NCBI GenBank assembly: GCA_036501825.1
Contig: DASXZP010000009.1
Location: 9,740 to 73,739, forward strand
DNA from: JAFECT01 sp036501825
GTDB lineage: Bacteria > Pseudomonadota > Alphaproteobacteria > Caulobacterales > Caulobacteraceae
Direction of reading: 5' to 3'
DNA: 64,000 nucleotides
The translations under genes were made by a program, and so were the position numbers. The notes under the pieces are model-generated. The model made no database searches. It saw only the letters and a list, made by a program, of their open reading frames with translations, and was not told the DNA's origin. Shown here in pieces: positions 61,158 to 64,000 of the stretch; the first letter of the stretch is position 1, and the number at the start of each line of letters is the position of its first letter.

Positions 61158-62003
61158 GTGTCATCCTTCCGTGAACGCAACGACCGCAAACCCCGGTCCA
61201 ATCAGGGTTCCAGCGGCGGATTCGACCCCCGCGGCGGCAAGCCCCACCGCGGCGGCGGCGGCGGTCATCGCGGCAAGCGCGAGGACCTCGACGGCTGGAT
61301 CTGGGGCCGTCACGCGGTCGAGGCGGCGCTGAAGAACGCCGCCCGCGAGGGACCGTTCCGGGTGCTCGCGACGCCAGGCGCGACCCGAGCGCTGGAGGAG
61401 GGGGCGGCGCGCGGACGCAAGGACCTGCGCATCGAAACGCTCGAGGCGGCGGACATCGCGCGGGCTTTGCCGGCGGGCGCCTCGCACCAGGGCATGGCGC
61501 TGCGGGCGCCGGTTCTGGAAGGCGTCGCGGTCGAGGATTTCGCCGAGCCGGCGTCGGGCGTCATCGTCATGCTGGACCAGGTGACCGACCCTCAGAACGT
61601 CGGCGCGATCTTCCGTTCCGCCCGAGCTTTCGGGGCCAAGGGGCTGATTTTGCAGGACCGGCACGCGCCGCAACTGTCGGGCGCCCTGGCCAAGGCGGCG
61701 GCCGGCGCGATCGAGACCTTGCCCTGCGCGCGGGTGGTGAACCTGTCGCGGGCGCTGGAGCGGCTGGCCGAACTCGGCTGGCGTGCGGTGGGCCTGGACG
61801 GAGGCGCTGAGGAGACCCTGGAGACGGCCCTGGACGGCCAGCCGACGGTGCTGGTCATGGGCTCCGAAGGCGAGGGCGTGCGCCGACTGGTGGCCGAGCA
61901 CTGCGACGTGCTGGCCAAGATCCCGATGCCGGGCGGGTTCGAGAGCCTGAACGTTTCCAATGCCGCCGCCGTGGCTCTCTATGCGGCGACCCGCGCCCGC
62001 TAG
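61158..62003 (+). CDS. rlmB: 23S rRNA 2'-O-methyltransferase RlmB (SpoU/TrmH family)
   Basis: A 281-residue enzyme that methylates 23S rRNA (G2251 in E. coli). After a basic Gly/Arg/Asn-rich N-terminal extension (about 45 residues) come the substrate-binding domain (WIWGRHAVEAAL) and the knotted methyltransferase domain: LDQVTDPQNVGAIFRSARAFG, MGSEGEGVRRLV, and SLNVSNAAAVALYA. I placed the start at GTG 61158 (MSSFRERND); the frame extends upstream to 61092 near the tRNA-Tyr promoter, which is unlikely to be translated. Confidence 0.92.
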   Translation: MSSFRERNDRKPRSNQGSSGGFDPRGGKPHRGGGGGHRGKREDLDGWIWGRHAVEAALKNAAREGPFRVLATPGATRALEEGAARGRKDLRIETLEAADIARALPAGASHQGMALRAPVLEGVAVEDFAEPASGVIVMLDQVTDPQNVGAIFRSARAFGAKGLILQDRHAPQLSGALAKAAAGAIETLPCARVVNLSRALERLAELGWRAVGLDGGAEETLETALDGQPTVLVMGSEGEGVRRLVAEHCDVLAKIPMPGGFESLNVSNAAAVALYAATRAR

Positions 62004-62071
62004 GGGCGCGATTGCGGAGCGAACGGCTGCGCCTTACCGTGCGGCGGTTCACGAGAAGAAGGACGAGGCGG

Positions 62072-62527
62072 ATGGTTCGTCTGCGCAACGCCATGGTGGG
62101 CCTGCTGGTCACGGCCGCCCTGTCGGTTCCATACGCCGCCTCGGGCCAGCAGCAGCCGGCGGCGCCCCAAGCCGGGCCTTCCATGAAGGACGCGCCAGTC
62201 CTCTGTGTCTGGAAAATCCTGATCGCGACGCAGGTCGCCGCCGAAAAGTGCCACGGGGGCGAGGACGCCGCGCTCCAGGCTGAGCTTGCGAGCTCGATCA
62301 AGCGGGTCGACGCGTTCATTGTCGCCAACGACCCGACCGCCACGCTGGACAAGCTGGCGGCCTACAAACAGCGGTTTCGCGACCAGGCTGCGAGCCAGGA
62401 CGTCTGTTCCGATCCGGACGCCAAGGCCGCCTACGCCGACGCCAAACGGGCGGGCGCGGACCGTATCCGGGCGGACACGGACGACCTGATCTCCACCCCC
62501 CGAGCGCCCACCGGCGACGGCTGCTGA
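62072..62527 (+). CDS. Exported hypothetical protein with four cysteines (151 aa)
   Basis: Signal peptide (RLRNAMVGLLVTAALSVPYAASG) and a helical mature part with four cysteines (LCVWK, EKCHGG, DVCSD, GDGC at the very end), probably two disulfides. The ATG at 62072 follows GAGGCGG. It starts 68 bases after rlmB and converges with the next gene, 6 bases apart. No family recognised. Confidence 0.7.
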   Translation: MVRLRNAMVGLLVTAALSVPYAASGQQQPAAPQAGPSMKDAPVLCVWKILIATQVAAEKCHGGEDAALQAELASSIKRVDAFIVANDPTATLDKLAAYKQRFRDQAASQDVCSDPDAKAAYADAKRAGADRIRADTDDLISTPRAPTGDGC

Positions 62528-62533
62528 GCCGTC

Positions 62534-63652
62534 CTAACGAGGCACTAGAAGCGGCGTGGCGCCGCTCAGCGAGTTGCGTCGGTTGATTTCGGTCATGACC
62601 AGGACGAAACGCGGATCGTCGAAGTTTACCCAAACCCCGCCGACGTTGTGGAATTCGGGGCGCGGCTTGAAGTCGACCGTTCCGTCGCGCTTCATTCGAT
62701 AGAGCCCGTCGATCCCTACGGCCCATATCTCGCCACCAATGTTCGCCAAGCCGAAGAAGGCGACGGTCGATCGTTCGAATCGCTTCGAATAGAGACGCTT
62801 CAGCTTGCCGTGACAAAGTTCGTCGAGCTCACCGTCGGGCATGAAATGAACCAAGCCCTGAGCAACGATGAAGCATCCCGGCTTGTCCGGCTCTGGCTCA
62901 ATGCCGTTTACGTTTCCCAGCCAGACGTCCTTCGCACTATCGTCTCCCGGCATTGGGGCTGAACCGTCATGAAGTTTCTTGAGTTGGCGGTCGCTGAGCG
63001 TTTGAGCGTTGCGCACTTCACCCGTGCGCCGATCGATGCGCAAGATTCCGCCGCCCCATTCGCCCTGCGTGTACCCGACCAAAGTTGCGTCACCGTCGTC
63101 GCGAGCGGCGGTGATCAACACGGGACCGGGCATGAACTTCTTGTCCAGAGCGGGTTTGAGCTTCTGCCGCCACAGCGCGGCCATATGGAAATAGTCGGTG
63201 CCGACGTGCGTCATCTCCTCACGGGTCACAATCACCGGCTCGCCGTCCCTGGGGCACAGCATCGCTTGAGGTCCGCCTTCAGGCCTGTCGATGAAAAGGA
63301 GGCCGTTCAGAACGTCGGCCCACTGCCCGTCGATGGTGAATTCAAAGATCGTAAAACGATCGGCGTGATCCTTTTTTTGAACCAGTGCCGAGAGGCCCCC
63401 GCCTGAGCTGCAAATGTCGGCGACGGGGCCCAACGCTGTGACCTCAGTCCGTTTGCCCTTGTCGGGGACAAGCTCGGACAGTCGGCCGTCGTCCGTCAGA
63501 AGCCAAAGTGCGTCGTTGGCAAAGACCGCGCGCTTTATGCTGCCGGCGTCTGGGTCCAGGGCCGCCCTTTCTTCCCCAAATGCCGAGCCGTGCAACGCCC
63601 CGAAAGCGATCGCGGCCAAGAAAATCCGAAAAATCCTTGAATTTCTGAGCAT
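62534..63652 (-). CDS. Exported protein of unknown function, possibly beta-propeller-like (372 aa)
   Basis: Signal peptide (RIFRIFLAAIAFGALHGSAFG) and a mature part rich in short beta strands with recurring turn patterns such as ANDALWLLTDDGRLSEL, GGEIWAVGIDGLYRMK and GGVWVNFDDPRFVLV. These suggest a propeller or similar repeat fold. The start is ATG at 63652 because it opens the signal peptide; an in-frame ATG at 63730 would place it internally. Base composition is lower in GC than the neighbours. Unknown role. Confidence 0.68.
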   Translation of the reverse strand: MLRNSRIFRIFLAAIAFGALHGSAFGEERAALDPDAGSIKRAVFANDALWLLTDDGRLSELVPDKGKRTEVTALGPVADICSSGGGLSALVQKKDHADRFTIFEFTIDGQWADVLNGLLFIDRPEGGPQAMLCPRDGEPVIVTREEMTHVGTDYFHMAALWRQKLKPALDKKFMPGPVLITAARDDGDATLVGYTQGEWGGGILRIDRRTGEVRNAQTLSDRQLKKLHDGSAPMPGDDSAKDVWLGNVNGIEPEPDKPGCFIVAQGLVHFMPDGELDELCHGKLKRLYSKRFERSTVAFFGLANIGGEIWAVGIDGLYRMKRDGTVDFKPRPEFHNVGGVWVNFDDPRFVLVMTEINRRNSLSGATPLLVPR

Positions 63653-63859
63653 TGTGCTCCGTGCCTCCCCCAAAACCGGTCCCAGCCGCCTGATCGGTTC
63701 CGATCGAGATGATCCGCCGAACATCGCCATCTCAAGCCTACCCCTTTGCGGGTGAGGAAACGGGTGGTAATGGCGCGCCCCTACGACTGCGGAGTCGCCC
63801 CCGGCATGGGTTCGGGGACGGGCCGTGGCCCCCAACTCATGACGCCGGAAGGGTGATCC

Positions 63860-64000
63860 ATGGCCAAGGAAAAGTTCAACCGTAACAAGCCGCACTGCAA
63901 CATCGGCACGATTGGTCACGTGGACCACGGCAAGACGACGCTGACGGCGGCGATCACGATGGTGCTGGCGAAGAGCGGCGGCGCTACGGCGAAGAAGTAC
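63860..64000 (+). CDS. tuf: Translation elongation factor Tu, N-terminus (runs off the window edge)
   Basis: The first 47 codons are MAKEKFNRNKPHCNIGTIGH, then VDHGKTTLTAAIT and AKKY. The GTP-binding P-loop GHVDHGKT is at residues 19-26. EF-Tu brings aminoacyl-tRNA to the ribosome. The ATG at 63860 follows GGAAGGG. The gene continues beyond the window. The 207 bases upstream hold its promoter and no gene. Confidence 0.97.
   Translation, partial: MAKEKFNRNKPHCNIGTIGHVDHGKTTLTAAITMVLAKSGGATAKKY

Overview
The window is GC-rich chromosomal DNA from an alphaproteobacterium, most likely of the Caulobacter/Phenylobacterium group. This rests on two DUF2336 proteins, a Caulobacter-type flagellin with a sigma-54 promoter, four large TonB-dependent receptors, many TTG/GTG starts, a FecI/FecR system, and a tuf gene preceded by tRNA-Tyr and tRNA-Gly. 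No phage, transposase, CRISPR array or plasmid gene was found. One tRNA-flanked mini-island (58.1-60.9 kb) looks acquired.

Layout. 1-7.5 kb: an edge-truncated histidine kinase, two DUF2336 proteins, a Crp/Fnr regulator, an Hpt protein, NAD kinase and a class II aldolase. 7.7-13.3 kb: an RND efflux pair and an acyltransferase. 13.3-16.3 kb: a lipoprotein cytochrome c, a histidine phosphatase and an isolated flagellin. 16.3-20 kb: a Fur-box-preceded siderophore receptor, a Sel1 protein and PiuC. 20-28.5 kb: Pal, a MarR regulator, an RcnB/TPR pair, proC, a D-lactate-dehydrogenase-like flavoenzyme, an XRE regulator and NTF2-like proteins. 28.5-30.4 kb: a tightly overlapping four-gene operon ending in a CPBP protease. 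30.6-33.6 kb: a LytTR response regulator with two LytS-type kinases, one of which has lost its catalytic residues. 34-42 kb: a large TonB receptor, then a second RND efflux pair.

42.2-52.2 kb reads as one nutrient-uptake locus: FecI-type sigma factor, FecR, a transducing receptor with an STN domain, a close paralogue without STN, a periplasmic S9 peptidase, a cyclophilin and a His-rich membrane protein. The gene order resembles the uptake/hydrolysis half of lasso-peptide loci, but no biosynthetic genes are present. 52.2-57.9 kb: tRNA-Thr, a DUF1761 protein, a CocE/S15-type hydrolase downstream of the broken tail of an M19 dipeptidase gene, metG and a lipoprotein.

58-61 kb: a 48-bp copy of the 3' part of tRNA-Gly(UCC) and the intact tRNA gene bracket a cassette with an ECF sigma factor, its anti-sigma factor and a secreted retropepsin-PDZ protein. 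The window ends with tRNA-Gly, tRNA-Tyr, rlmB, two unknown exported proteins and the start of tuf.

Main points for follow-up: the active/dead LytS kinase pair, the tRNA-Gly cassette, an in-frame amber codon that cuts the coding-like tail off a DUF2336 gene, a probable CTG start overlapping the pal stop codon, and the FecI/TonB/S9 peptidase locus. All functional statements come from reading sequence motifs. No database search was run.
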